NCBI GenBank assembly: GCA_041580375.1
Contig: JBFGDZ010000082.1
Coordinates: 1 to 15,019 of the forward strand
From: JAPUIN01 sp041580375
Lineage (GTDB): Bacteria > Acidobacteriota > Polarisedimenticolia > Gp22-AA2
Direction: 5' to 3'
Length of the DNA stretch: 15,019 bases
Shown: positions 1-6,101 of the stretch, piece after piece
Layout of the letters: the number at the start of each line of letters is the position of its first letter
Position numbering within the stretch: position 1 is the stretch's first letter
The notes under the pieces: model-generated
What the model was told of the DNA's origin: nothing
Databases searched by the model: none
Seen by the model: only the letters and a program-made list of their open reading frames with translations
Position numbers and translations under genes: made by a program

Positions 1-714
1 GACGATCACGCCCGCGCACTCCTCCGCGATCGTGGCGGGATCGCAATCCCAGGGGACGACGACGACCCGCGCGCCGCGGGCCAGCAGCATCCGCACCTGG
101 TTGTTCTTCCGGCCGCAGTCGACGAGGGCCACGGGCGTGCCCCGGCGGCCGTAGCGCGCGACCTCGCGCGTCGACACCTCGGCGACCAGATTGCGGCGGT
201 TGGGATCGTCGAAATCCGGCGCGGGCCGGCCCTCGATCTCGATCCGTCCGAGCAGCGCGCCGTGGGTCCGGATGCGCTTCGTCAGCGCCCGGGTGTCCAC
301 GCCGGTGAGCGCCGGAACGCCCTGATCCCTGAGCCATGCGCCCAGGGCCATGCCGGCGGTGTGGTGCGAGAATTCTTCCGAGTACGAAGCGCAGATCAGG
401 CCGGCCGCCTGGATCCGCGCCGACTCCATGGGACGCGGCGGCAGCCCGGCACCCTCGCCGTCCGGCGGGCCCCCGACGCGGCCCGGCACGCCGTAGTTGC
501 CGATGGAGGGGTAGGTGAAGGTCAGGATCTGTCCGCGGTACGAGGGATCCGTCAGCGCCTCCGGATAGCCGACCATGCCGGTCGTGAACACGGTCTCGCC
601 CGCGCAACCGGCGGCGGCGCCGAAGGAAACGCCCGGGAACTCGGAACCGTCCTCCAGAACGAGCCGGCCCCTCGCCTCCTGGCGCCGTATCTGCCTGCCT
701 CCGCCGTGCCGCAT
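1..714 (-). CDS. carA: Carbamoyl-phosphate synthase small subunit, partial (3' end outside window)
   Basis: This is the glutamine amidotransferase subunit of carbamoyl-phosphate synthase. It releases ammonia from glutamine for the large subunit CarB, feeding pyrimidine and arginine synthesis in the cytoplasm. The 238 visible codons carry the CarA N-terminal domain, including the segments LVLEDGSEFPG, GETVFTTGMVGYPEALTDPS, SIGNYGVP, YSEEFSHH and GVDTRALTKRIR. The amidotransferase domain begins at VALVDCGRKNNQ. Known CarA proteins are about 370-390 residues long, so the catalytic Cys-His-Glu triad lies off the left edge. The ATG at 714 is supported by an in-frame TGA just upstream and a purine-rich GGAGAGG Shine-Dalgarno. 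It is transcribed leftward, divergently from the exported protein at 844. carB may follow but cannot be seen. Identity is very likely. Confidence 0.96.
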   Translation of the reverse strand, partial: MRHGGGRQIRRQEARGRLVLEDGSEFPGVSFGAAAGCAGETVFTTGMVGYPEALTDPSYRGQILTFTYPSIGNYGVPGRVGGPPDGEGAGLPPRPMESARIQAAGLICASYSEEFSHHTAGMALGAWLRDQGVPALTGVDTRALTKRIRTHGALLGRIEIEGRPAPDFDDPNRRNLVAEVSTREVARYGRRGTPVALVDCGRKNNQVRMLLARGARVVVVPWDCDPATIAEECAGVIV

Positions 715-742
715 GCGTCCTCGGGCCTCTCCTCAGTCCTCA

Positions 743-752
743 GGTCGCGACC
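743..752. other. 10-bp perfect palindrome in the carA leader
   Basis: GGTCGCGACC lies between the proposed carA -10 box and the carA start codon. It could be an operator half-site or a small RNA stem. In such GC-rich DNA a 10-bp palindrome is only weak evidence, and no second copy was seen nearby. Confidence 0.2.
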
Positions 753-796
753 GGGGGTCGTCTCGTCGGGAGCCTGGTGCGTGGGAATGGACCCGC

Positions 797-802
797 AGAA
801 TA
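797..802 (-). promoter_or_regulatory. Candidate carA -10 element
   Basis: On the minus strand the sequence reads TGT-TATTCT, an extended -10 form (TG, one base, then TAttcT). No convincing -35 hexamer lies 16-18 bp upstream. Transcription would start near 790 and give a leader of about 75 nt before the carA ATG. The call rests on motif resemblance only. Confidence 0.3.
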
Positions 803-828
803 ACACACCTGTGCGAGGGCCCGAAGGG

Positions 829-837
829 TGCTAGAAT
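829..837 (+). promoter_or_regulatory. Extended -10 promoter, possibly giving a leaderless mRNA
   Basis: The sequence TGC-TAGAAT is an extended -10 element. The -10 hexamer ends only 6 bases before the ATG at 844, so the expected transcription start falls on or next to the start codon. No Shine-Dalgarno sits at normal spacing; the nearest purine run, GAAGGG at 823-828, is 15 bases from the ATG. This suggests a leaderless transcript for the downstream gene, though a promoter further upstream cannot be excluded. Confidence 0.45.
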
Positions 838-843
838 GCTCAC

Positions 844-1578
844 ATGATCGCGAGGATTCACGGTCCGGGTCGACGGATCGCACTCGTCCTCGCCGTGTGC
901 GGGGCGTTGACGACCGTTTCACCGGCCGCGACGGCCGCATCCCACCCGGAGCCCGATCCCGGCACGAGGACGGACGTCATCCTGCAGACCGACGAGTTGC
1001 GGATCTACCGCATCCGCAGGTCCGACGGGCGGCGCGCACTCGTCCTGACCAATCTCGACGAGGGCGGCCGCCGAATGGGAGGCGAGGGACCGCCCCCCGC
1101 GCCCCGCGACCTCGCGCCGGATCGTCGGAGCGCGATCTCCGGCACGCGCGCGGAGACCGAGGATCCGGCGCCGGAGGAACGGGGGGCGACTCCCGGCACG
1201 GCGCCCACCGTTCAGGTCATCGTGCGGCGCGACGACGGCTCGCGCCACGCCGTCGAGGCGGGTGACGTCGAGATGGATCCGCGCGGCGATGGAACGACGA
1301 TCATCATCAACATCGACGCGACTCCCGCTTCGCCCCCCGCTGCCTCGCCTCCGGTGCTGGTGGCTCCCGTCGTGGCGATCCCGGGCATCGGCGGCATCCG
1401 GGGCCCCATCCGCTATCCCGAGCACCACCACTTTCTGGGGTACGGACACGACATCTCGTCGCCGGGGTATTTCGGAGGACTGGGGCTCAACGCGGGCAAC
1501 GGCTTCGGCCTGAGCAACGCCCGCCCCTGCGGCCGCGGGTTCGATTGCATGTTCGGTCCCGGCCGCGATCACCCCTGA
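844..1578 (+). CDS. Exported protein of unknown function, Gly/Pro-rich C-terminus
   Basis: I do not recognise a family for this 244-residue protein. Residues 1-32 form a Sec-type signal peptide: basic n-region with R10-R11, hydrophobic core about residues 12-26, and an Ala-rich cleavage region around A29-T-A31. This predicts a periplasmic, extracellular or surface protein. After the signal, a short folded-looking segment reads LRIYRIRRSDGRRALVLTN. A low-complexity acidic/proline linker follows, then a beta-like stretch (VQVIVRRDDG, GTTIIINID), a Pro/Ala/Val segment and a Gly-rich tail. Two cysteines close to the end (PCGRGFDC) could pair. The ATG at 844 follows an in-frame TAG at 832, so it is the first possible start. 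The gene stands alone between divergent carA and the convergent metal transporter. Confidence 0.75.
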   Translation: MIARIHGPGRRIALVLAVCGALTTVSPAATAASHPEPDPGTRTDVILQTDELRIYRIRRSDGRRALVLTNLDEGGRRMGGEGPPPAPRDLAPDRRSAISGTRAETEDPAPEERGATPGTAPTVQVIVRRDDGSRHAVEAGDVEMDPRGDGTTIIINIDATPASPPAASPPVLVAPVVAIPGIGGIRGPIRYPEHHHFLGYGHDISSPGYFGGLGLNAGNGFGLSNARPCGRGFDCMFGPGRDHP

Positions 1579-1599
1579 CCGGCGGCCCACCCGCCCCGC

Positions 1600-2496
1600 T
1601 CAATGGACGTCCCCCAGCTCCTGGTAGCCGGGCGATTCGATCTGGACCGTCGTGTGGACGATGCCGAAGCGATCCCGGATCGTCCCCTTGATGCGGTTCA
1701 GCATCTCGTCGGCCCGGTCGTGCATGGCCGACTCCACGCGCACGTGCCCGCTGAGGGCGTGCAATCCCGTCGTGATGCTCCAGATGTGCAGATCGTGCAC
1801 CTCGAGCACGCCCGGGATTGCGGCGATGGCACGGCTCACGGCGTCCAGGCCGATCCCCGCCGGCGCCGCCTCGAGCAGCACGTCCACGGCCTCCCGAATG
1901 AGCCGCAGGGCGCCCGCCACGATCACGAGCGCGATCAGGCCGGCCACGATCGGGTCGATCTGAAACCAGCCGGTCGTCCAGATGACCAGACCGGTGATCA
2001 GCACCCCGCAGGAGGACAGCGCATCGCCCATCAGGTGCATCCGCGCGCCCCTCACGTTCAGGCTCCGGTGCCCGCGGGAGAGGATCAGGAGGCCCGCCAG
2101 ATTGGCGATGAGCCCGACGAGCGCCACCGTCATCATGAGACCTCCCCGGATCGGAACGGGGGAGACGAACCGCTGCACCGCCTTGACCATCAGCACCGCC
2201 GAGATCAGAAGCAGCAGCGTCCCGTTGAGGAGCGCGGTCAGGATCTCCAGCCGGTGATAGCCGTAGGTCTTCTCCGGCGTGGCCGGCAGGGACGAGAAGC
2301 GCACCGCCATGAGGGCGAGGACGAGCGCGAGAAGGTCGGTCAGCATGTGGCCCGCGTCGGAGAGCAGGGCCAGGCTGCCGGAGAGCAGGCCTCCGATCGC
2401 CTCCACGAGCAGGATCGTGCCGGTCAGCGCGATCACGGCGATCAGCTGGCGACCCTGCACCACCCGCGCCGAACGCACCCGGGACTCACCGTTCAT
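1600..2496 (-). CDS. Cation diffusion facilitator, CzcD/ZitB-type zinc exporter
   Basis: This inner-membrane proton/metal antiporter of 298 residues probably exports Zn2+ and similar divalent ions from the cytoplasm. About six membrane segments occupy residues 15-200. Transmembrane segment 2 carries the metal motif SDAGHMLTD and segment 5 carries HLMGDALSS. This His-x3-Asp pair is known from Zn-type family members. The His-rich cytoplasmic loop common in CzcD and ZitB is nearly absent, replaced by a short LSRGHRSLN segment. A cytosolic C-terminal domain follows with HDLHIW and GHVRVE. Its ATG overlaps the acpS TGA as ATGA, so it should be translated with acpS. A GGGAG Shine-Dalgarno lies 9 bases upstream. 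Upstream ATGs in the same open frame belong to non-coding shadow sequence. Metal specificity is inferred from the motif. Confidence 0.93.
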   Translation of the reverse strand: MNGESRVRSARVVQGRQLIAVIALTGTILLVEAIGGLLSGSLALLSDAGHMLTDLLALVLALMAVRFSSLPATPEKTYGYHRLEILTALLNGTLLLLISAVLMVKAVQRFVSPVPIRGGLMMTVALVGLIANLAGLLILSRGHRSLNVRGARMHLMGDALSSCGVLITGLVIWTTGWFQIDPIVAGLIALVIVAGALRLIREAVDVLLEAAPAGIGLDAVSRAIAAIPGVLEVHDLHIWSITTGLHALSGHVRVESAMHDRADEMLNRIKGTIRDRFGIVHTTVQIESPGYQELGDVH

Positions 2497-2906
2497 CGGC
2501 GTGATCTCCCGCCCGGCCGCACGCCGGGCCCCGCCCCCTCGAGAACGACCACGGCGACCGCGAGATCCCCCGCGTGGGACAGGGACAGGTGTGAGCGCGC
2601 GACGCCGAGCGTCCGCGACAACCGGGCGGCCGCGCCTTGCAGGCGCAGGCTCGGGCCGCCCGATCGGGCGTTCGCGACCGACACGTCGCGCCAGCCGACT
2701 CCCCCGCCCCAGCCGCTGCCCAGCGCCTTGAAGAACGCCTCCTTCGCGGCGAACCGAGCCGCGTAATGCAGCTCCGGCCGGGCCCTCCTTGAGCAGTAGC
2801 GCGCCTCCGAGTCCCGGAAGACGCGCCGGCGAAATCCGCGCCGCGCCAGCGCGCGGCGAATTCGATCGGCGTCGCAGAGATCCACTCCGATCCCCAGGAT
2901 GTTCAT
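2493..2906 (-). CDS. acpS: Holo-[acyl-carrier-protein] synthase
   Basis: AcpS transfers the 4'-phosphopantetheine arm of CoA to a serine of acyl carrier protein, which activates fatty-acid synthesis. The 137-residue product has the family motifs: N-terminal GIGVDLCD, whose Asp binds Mg2+; the helix signature ARFAAKEAFFKALG; and the C-terminal HLSLSHAGDLAVAVVV. The last dozen residues (GAGPGVRPGGRSRR) are a basic extension beyond the usual end. The ATG at 2906 gives the expected short N-terminus and has a GGGGAG Shine-Dalgarno; an upstream in-frame ATG at 2996 would add 30 unrelated residues. It is the first gene of a two-gene operon with the cation transporter and shares its promoter region with the aminotransferase. 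Confidence 0.93.
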   Translation of the reverse strand: MNILGIGVDLCDADRIRRALARRGFRRRVFRDSEARYCSRRARPELHYAARFAAKEAFFKALGSGWGGGVGWRDVSVANARSGGPSLRLQGAAARLSRTLGVARSHLSLSHAGDLAVAVVVLEGAGPGVRPGGRSRR

Positions 2907-2933
2907 CGACTCCCCGACGGAAGTGGCTATGAT
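2906..2933 (+). promoter_or_regulatory. Rightward promoter of the aminotransferase
   Basis: TCGACT (2906-2911), a 16-bp spacer and TATGAT (2928-2933) resemble a sigma-70 promoter. Seven bases separate the -10 box from the GTG at 2941. Transcription would therefore start on or next to that GTG, leaving no room for a Shine-Dalgarno. The -35 overlaps the acpS start codon on the other strand. Confidence 0.5.
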
Positions 2934-2957
2934 ATCCCCCGTGTCCGAGCGGATCAA
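2929..2957 (-). promoter_or_regulatory. Leftward promoter of acpS and the cation transporter
   Basis: On the minus strand TTGATC (2957-2952), a 17-bp spacer and TATCAT (2934-2929) form a good sigma-70-type promoter. Transcription would start near 2922, about 16 nt before the acpS ATG. The -10 hexamer overlaps the rightward -10 hexamer almost completely, and the -35 lies within the first codons of the aminotransferase. Confidence 0.55.
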
Positions 2958-3837
2958 CGTGAACGGAGTCATCACTCCGCCCGAGGCGGCCGTCATTCCC
3001 GCCCTCGACCGGGGATTCCTGTTCGGCGATTCGGTCTACGAGACGATCCGGACGTACAACGGCCGGCCGTTCCGCCTCCAGCAGCACCTCGATCGCCTGC
3101 ACCGCTCGGCCGAGGCTCTGGGCATCCCCCATCGCGACGCCCCCGTGGACGCCGGGGATGAGGTGATCCGCACCCTGCGCGAGTTCGGAGACGGTGAATC
3201 GGCCGTTCGCGTCGTCCTCTCCCGCGGCGTCGGGCCGATCGGATACGACCCGGCCCCCGCGGGACCCCCGACGGTCGTCATCTACGCGCGTCCCTGTCCC
3301 GAGATCCCCGCGGCCTGGGTCCGGGAGGGCGTGGACATCGCCGTCGTCGACGTCCAGCGCAACGATCGGCTGGCGCTCGACCCCGCCATCAAGTCGAGCA
3401 ACCTTCTCAACAACCTCACCGCCTGGATGGAGGCCCGGCGGCTGGGCGCCTTCGAGCCGATCCTGCTCAACGCCGCCGGGCATCTGAGCGAGGGCGCCTC
3501 GAGCAACCTCTTCCTCGTCGGCGATGGCCGGCTCATGACTCCCGATCCGGAGAGCGGGATCATCCGCGGCATCACCCGCGCCCTGGTCCTCGACCTGGCC
3601 CGGGCCGACGGTATGTCCGTGGAGGAGCGATCCCTGACGGCCGACGCTCTCCGCCGCGCGGACGAGGCCTTCATCACCAGCACGCTCAAGGGGATCCTCC
3701 CCGTGCGGCGCTGCGACGGCTGGCCGGTTCACGATGGACGGCCGGGCACCCTGACCCGGAGGCTCATGGATCTGTTCGAGCGGACGGTTCAGGAGGAGAC
3801 GAATCCGGGCTCCACCCCGGGATCGAGCCTCAGATAG
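2941..3837 (+). CDS. Class IV PLP-dependent aminotransferase (D-amino-acid aminotransferase / ADC lyase / BCAT-like)
   Basis: This is a fold-type IV PLP enzyme, 298 residues from the GTG start. Visible family features are the N-terminal INVNG segment, DRGFLFGDSVYETIR, the Schiff-base lysine K151 in AIKSSNLLNNL, the cofactor segment LSEGASSNLFLV, and the C-terminal ADEAFITSTLKGILPVRR. The lysine context resembles D-amino-acid aminotransferases and aminodeoxychorismate lyases more than classical IlvE, whose lysine sits in KAGGNY. Substrate cannot be decided from sequence. Start is uncertain: GTG 2941 gives a typical N-terminus directly behind a -10 box, while ATG 2929 lies inside that -10 box and ATG 2899 overlaps acpS. 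The 3' end overlaps the convergent LpxH-like gene by 49 bp. Confidence 0.9.
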   Translation: MSERINVNGVITPPEAAVIPALDRGFLFGDSVYETIRTYNGRPFRLQQHLDRLHRSAEALGIPHRDAPVDAGDEVIRTLREFGDGESAVRVVLSRGVGPIGYDPAPAGPPTVVIYARPCPEIPAAWVREGVDIAVVDVQRNDRLALDPAIKSSNLLNNLTAWMEARRLGAFEPILLNAAGHLSEGASSNLFLVGDGRLMTPDPESGIIRGITRALVLDLARADGMSVEERSLTADALRRADEAFITSTLKGILPVRRCDGWPVHDGRPGTLTRRLMDLFERTVQEETNPGSTPGSSLR

Positions 3838-4523
3838 CGGTGGCCCTCCCGCCAGGCCGGCAGGACGTAGACGGCCCCCGTCCGGTCGCCCTCGCGGTAC
3901 TCGATGCGCCGCTCCTCGTGAAAGTGGCCGAAGACGAGAAGGTCCCGGCCGCCCCGGATGCGCGGCCGCGCGTACGACTCGCACTCGTCGAGGGGGAAGC
4001 CCCGGCGGAAAGAGGCGTTGGTGCTCTCCATCGACGTCTCGAGCCGGTCGATGATGCGCATCCTCGGTCCGGGCGGGATCAGGTTGAAGCAATCGAAGAA
4101 CAGGCGGTTTTTGGACAGCGCGCGCCAGGCGCGATACTGACGATCCCGGGTGTTCACCATGTCCCCGTGCGCGAGGTGCACCGACCGGCCCGCCAGGTCG
4201 AGGTCGAGCGGCCACGGGGACAGCAGATCGAAGGGATCGCCCGCGTAGAGGGGGGACAGAAAGAAGTCGTGGTTTCCCTCCACGTACAGGATGCGGCAGC
4301 CGCGCGCTCTCCTGCGCCTCAGGGCGTCGACGACGTTCGCGTGGTGGGGCCGGATCAGCTCGGGCCGTCCCACCCACGCGGTGAACAGGTCGCCGAGGAT
4401 GACGATCGTCCGGATGTCGTCGGGGAGGGCCTCGACGAAGGCGACGAAGGCGCCGACCTCCGGATCGTCCCCGCCCAGATGGGCGTCGCCGAGGAGAGCG
4501 ACCGCCCCGTCACGATCCCGCAT
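3789..4523 (-). CDS. LpxH-like calcineurin-family phosphoesterase
   Basis: This binuclear-metal phosphoesterase of 244 residues resembles LpxH, the UDP-2,3-diacylglucosamine diphosphatase that makes lipid X during lipid A synthesis at the inner-membrane face. The metal ligands appear in order: D13 and H15 (GDAH), D45 (GDLF), N84 and H85 (GNHDFF), H119 (HGD), H200 and H202 (GHFH). The GDLFTAWVG stretch matches the LpxH form. However, canonical LpxH has GNRDF and GHTH, where this protein has GNHDF and GHFH, so another phosphoesterase role is possible. It is the last gene of the long operon. Its ATG lies 14 bp inside the end of the preceding lipoprotein gene, which suggests coupled translation. 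Its 3' end overlaps the convergent aminotransferase. Confidence 0.85.
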   Translation of the reverse strand: MRDRDGAVALLGDAHLGGDDPEVGAFVAFVEALPDDIRTIVILGDLFTAWVGRPELIRPHHANVVDALRRRRARGCRILYVEGNHDFFLSPLYAGDPFDLLSPWPLDLDLAGRSVHLAHGDMVNTRDRQYRAWRALSKNRLFFDCFNLIPPGPRMRIIDRLETSMESTNASFRRGFPLDECESYARPRIRGGRDLLVFGHFHEERRIEYREGDRTGAVYVLPAWREGHRYLRLDPGVEPGFVSS

Positions 4524-4956
4524 GCTCGGATCCGGAACGCGTCGTGAGATCGTCGAGCGATCGCTCCAGCCGCGTCATACTCTCCTGGACGTGACGGGCC
4601 CAGTCAAGGACCCGCGCGTCCCTGTCGCGCACGGCCTGCCGCACGAGCTCGGTCCCTTCCGAGAGCGCCCGTTCGGCGCGCTCCCGGGCGCGGCGCGCCG
4701 CCTCCCGCGAGGGTTCCGGGCCGTCCTTCACCAGCGCCTCCACCGACCGGCGGGCCTCGTCGAGGTCCGAACGGACCTCCGCGACCCGTTCGGCGAATCT
4801 GCGGCGCCAATCCTCGGCGCCCGATTCCCGGGCCTCGCGGCCGCCCCCCTTCGATTCGGCCGGCCCGGGATCCGGCCCCGATCCGCAGCCGGCGATGCAA
4901 AGGACGACCGCCAGGATCGCGCCGGCCGGAAGCACGAAGACCGTCCCCCTCGTCAT
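4510..4956 (-). CDS. Small coiled-coil lipoprotein of unknown function
   Basis: This 148-residue protein has a lipoprotein signal peptide: a hydrophobic stretch over residues 5-23 and the lipobox IAGC with C24 as the lipidated residue. Mature G25-S26 following the cysteine does not resemble an inner-membrane (Asp+2) retention signal. After a short Pro/Gly linker, residues about 45-140 are strongly charged, rich in Arg, Glu and Ala with heptad-like spacing, and should form one or two long helices or a coiled coil. No enzymatic motif is seen. Its ATG overlaps the TGA of the TPR lipoprotein gene as ATGA, and its end overlaps the LpxH-like gene by 14 bp. The two lipoproteins and the phosphoesterase are therefore made from one message, which hints at an envelope role. 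That role is inference. Confidence 0.78.
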   Translation of the reverse strand: MTRGTVFVLPAGAILAVVLCIAGCGSGPDPGPAESKGGGREARESGAEDWRRRFAERVAEVRSDLDEARRSVEALVKDGPEPSREAARRARERAERALSEGTELVRQAVRDRDARVLDWARHVQESMTRLERSLDDLTTRSGSEHAGS

Positions 4957-6101
4957 CGCAACACCAGGTCGTCCATCGACTCCGCGGCGCAGAACTCGCT
5001 GAGCCGCGCGTCGCGTATGAGACGCTCCCGCAGCAACGCCGCGAAACGTTTCTGATGCTCCCTCATTTCCGACGGCAGCGGGTCGCCCGGCCGGTAGGCG
5101 TACTTCTCGCGCACCCGCCGGTATCCGGCGGCGGCGTCCCGGATCCGCTGATCGAGCAGATCATCGAGCATCGAAGTGATCGACGCGCCGTCGAGGTCCT
5201 CCTCGGCCAGCGATCCGGCCTCGCCGGCCTTGCGGGCGAGCTGCTCAGCGTACTGCGCCTCCCTGGCGATCGAATCGGACGCCGCATCCCCCTCCGTTTC
5301 TGCGCGGGATCCCTGCGCCTCTTCGAATTTTTTGATCGCATCATCGATCCGTCCGGCGCCGAACAGCGCGAGGCCGTGGCGGAACGGGTGCACGACTCCC
5401 AGTGACGCCGCGATCGGGTGCGACTCATCGTACCCGGTCGCGGCCCGCTCGTAGTGGCCGTTCCTGAAGTCGAGATCGGCGATCCAGGCCGCGGTCAGCG
5501 CCCGATACGCGTCGCGTCTCGAGTTCTCCTGCTGGAACATCGAATGGGCGCGACGGTAGGCCGCCTCGGCTTTGGACGCCTCGTTGAGGTATTCATGCAG
5601 GCGACCGAGACGGAACCAGTCGGCGCCCTCGAGGGTCCCCGGATCGCCGCCCTCCTCGTACCTCTCCACGGCCCTGCGCGCGTATCGGCGCATGGCGTCA
5701 TAGTCGTATTGATCCAGGTTGATCTTGGACAGGTAGTAGAGATGCTCCAGCTTCACGCCATCGCCGGAGGCGATCTCCGTCTCGATCAGACGCTCCGCCT
5801 CGCCCCACGTCTGCATCAACGCATCCCGGTCGCGATCGGAGACGTAGCGGGCGAAGCCGATGCGGAATAGCAAGCCACCGTCCTCCGGACTGATTTCCTG
5901 ATCGCGGCGCAGGAGCGGGAGCGCCTCGTCATAGCGCCCCTCGTCGTACAACGACACCGAGCGCGGCACGGCCTGGCGCGCGGACTCGCGCCCGCACGAG
6001 GCCACGACGAGAAGAAGCGCGGCGCCGAGGATCGGCGCCGACCGGCGGCGATTGGCCCATCCGGAGAATGACCGAAACCACATTCCGGCGCATGATATCA
6101 C
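4953..6101 (-). CDS. TPR-repeat lipoprotein of unknown function
   Basis: This is a 382-residue predicted lipoprotein with tetratricopeptide-like helical repeats. From the GTG at 6101 the signal peptide has n-region R18-R20, hydrophobic core 22-33 and lipobox VASC with lipidated C36. The mature part holds TPR-like units such as SVSLYDEGRYDEALPLLRRD, DWFRLGRLHEYLNEASKAEA and LALFGAGRIDDAIKKFEEA. A charged helical C-terminus follows. It is likely an outer-membrane-anchored scaffold facing the periplasm. The GTG overlaps the tgt stop as GTGA and has GGGGAG eight bases upstream, so it is preferred over ATG 6083, which lacks a Shine-Dalgarno. The open frame upstream to 6335 is antisense-type shadow inside tgt. 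Function is unknown. Confidence 0.82.
   Translation of the reverse strand: MISCAGMWFRSFSGWANRRRSAPILGAALLLVVASCGRESARQAVPRSVSLYDEGRYDEALPLLRRDQEISPEDGGLLFRIGFARYVSDRDRDALMQTWGEAERLIETEIASGDGVKLEHLYYLSKINLDQYDYDAMRRYARRAVERYEEGGDPGTLEGADWFRLGRLHEYLNEASKAEAAYRRAHSMFQQENSRRDAYRALTAAWIADLDFRNGHYERAATGYDESHPIAASLGVVHPFRHGLALFGAGRIDDAIKKFEEAQGSRAETEGDAASDSIAREAQYAEQLARKAGEAGSLAEEDLDGASITSMLDDLLDQRIRDAAAGYRRVREKYAYRPGDPLPSEMREHQKRFAALLRERLIRDARLSEFCAAESMDDLVLR

Noticed and set aside
262..834. Plus-strand open frames opposite carA
   Set aside because: The minus strand encodes unmistakable CarA; the plus-strand products are antisense shadows.
919..1590. A 223-codon minus-strand frame under the exported protein
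   Set aside because: The plus-strand frame has a proper signal peptide and promoter-like sequence; the minus frame has only Arg/Asp-rich sequence and no start signals.
1579..1599. Bidirectional terminator between the convergent exported-protein and transporter genes
   Set aside because: The 21-bp gap has no inverted repeat and no T-tract.
1603..2766. A 387-codon plus-strand open frame
   Set aside because: It lies antisense to the transporter and acpS, has His/Asp/Arg-rich low-complexity translation typical of high-GC antisense frames, and matches no family.
2899..2940. Longer aminotransferase starts at ATG 2899 or ATG 2929
   Set aside because: 2899 overlaps the acpS start and both promoters, and 2929 is inside the -10 hexamer. 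The family-like N-terminus starts at GTG 2941, although 2929 cannot be fully excluded.
1600..4377. A 925-codon open frame on the minus strand ending with the cation transporter
   Set aside because: Only the last 298 codons look like protein. The rest is Arg/Gly/Pro/Asp-rich shadow of acpS, the aminotransferase and the LpxH-like gene.
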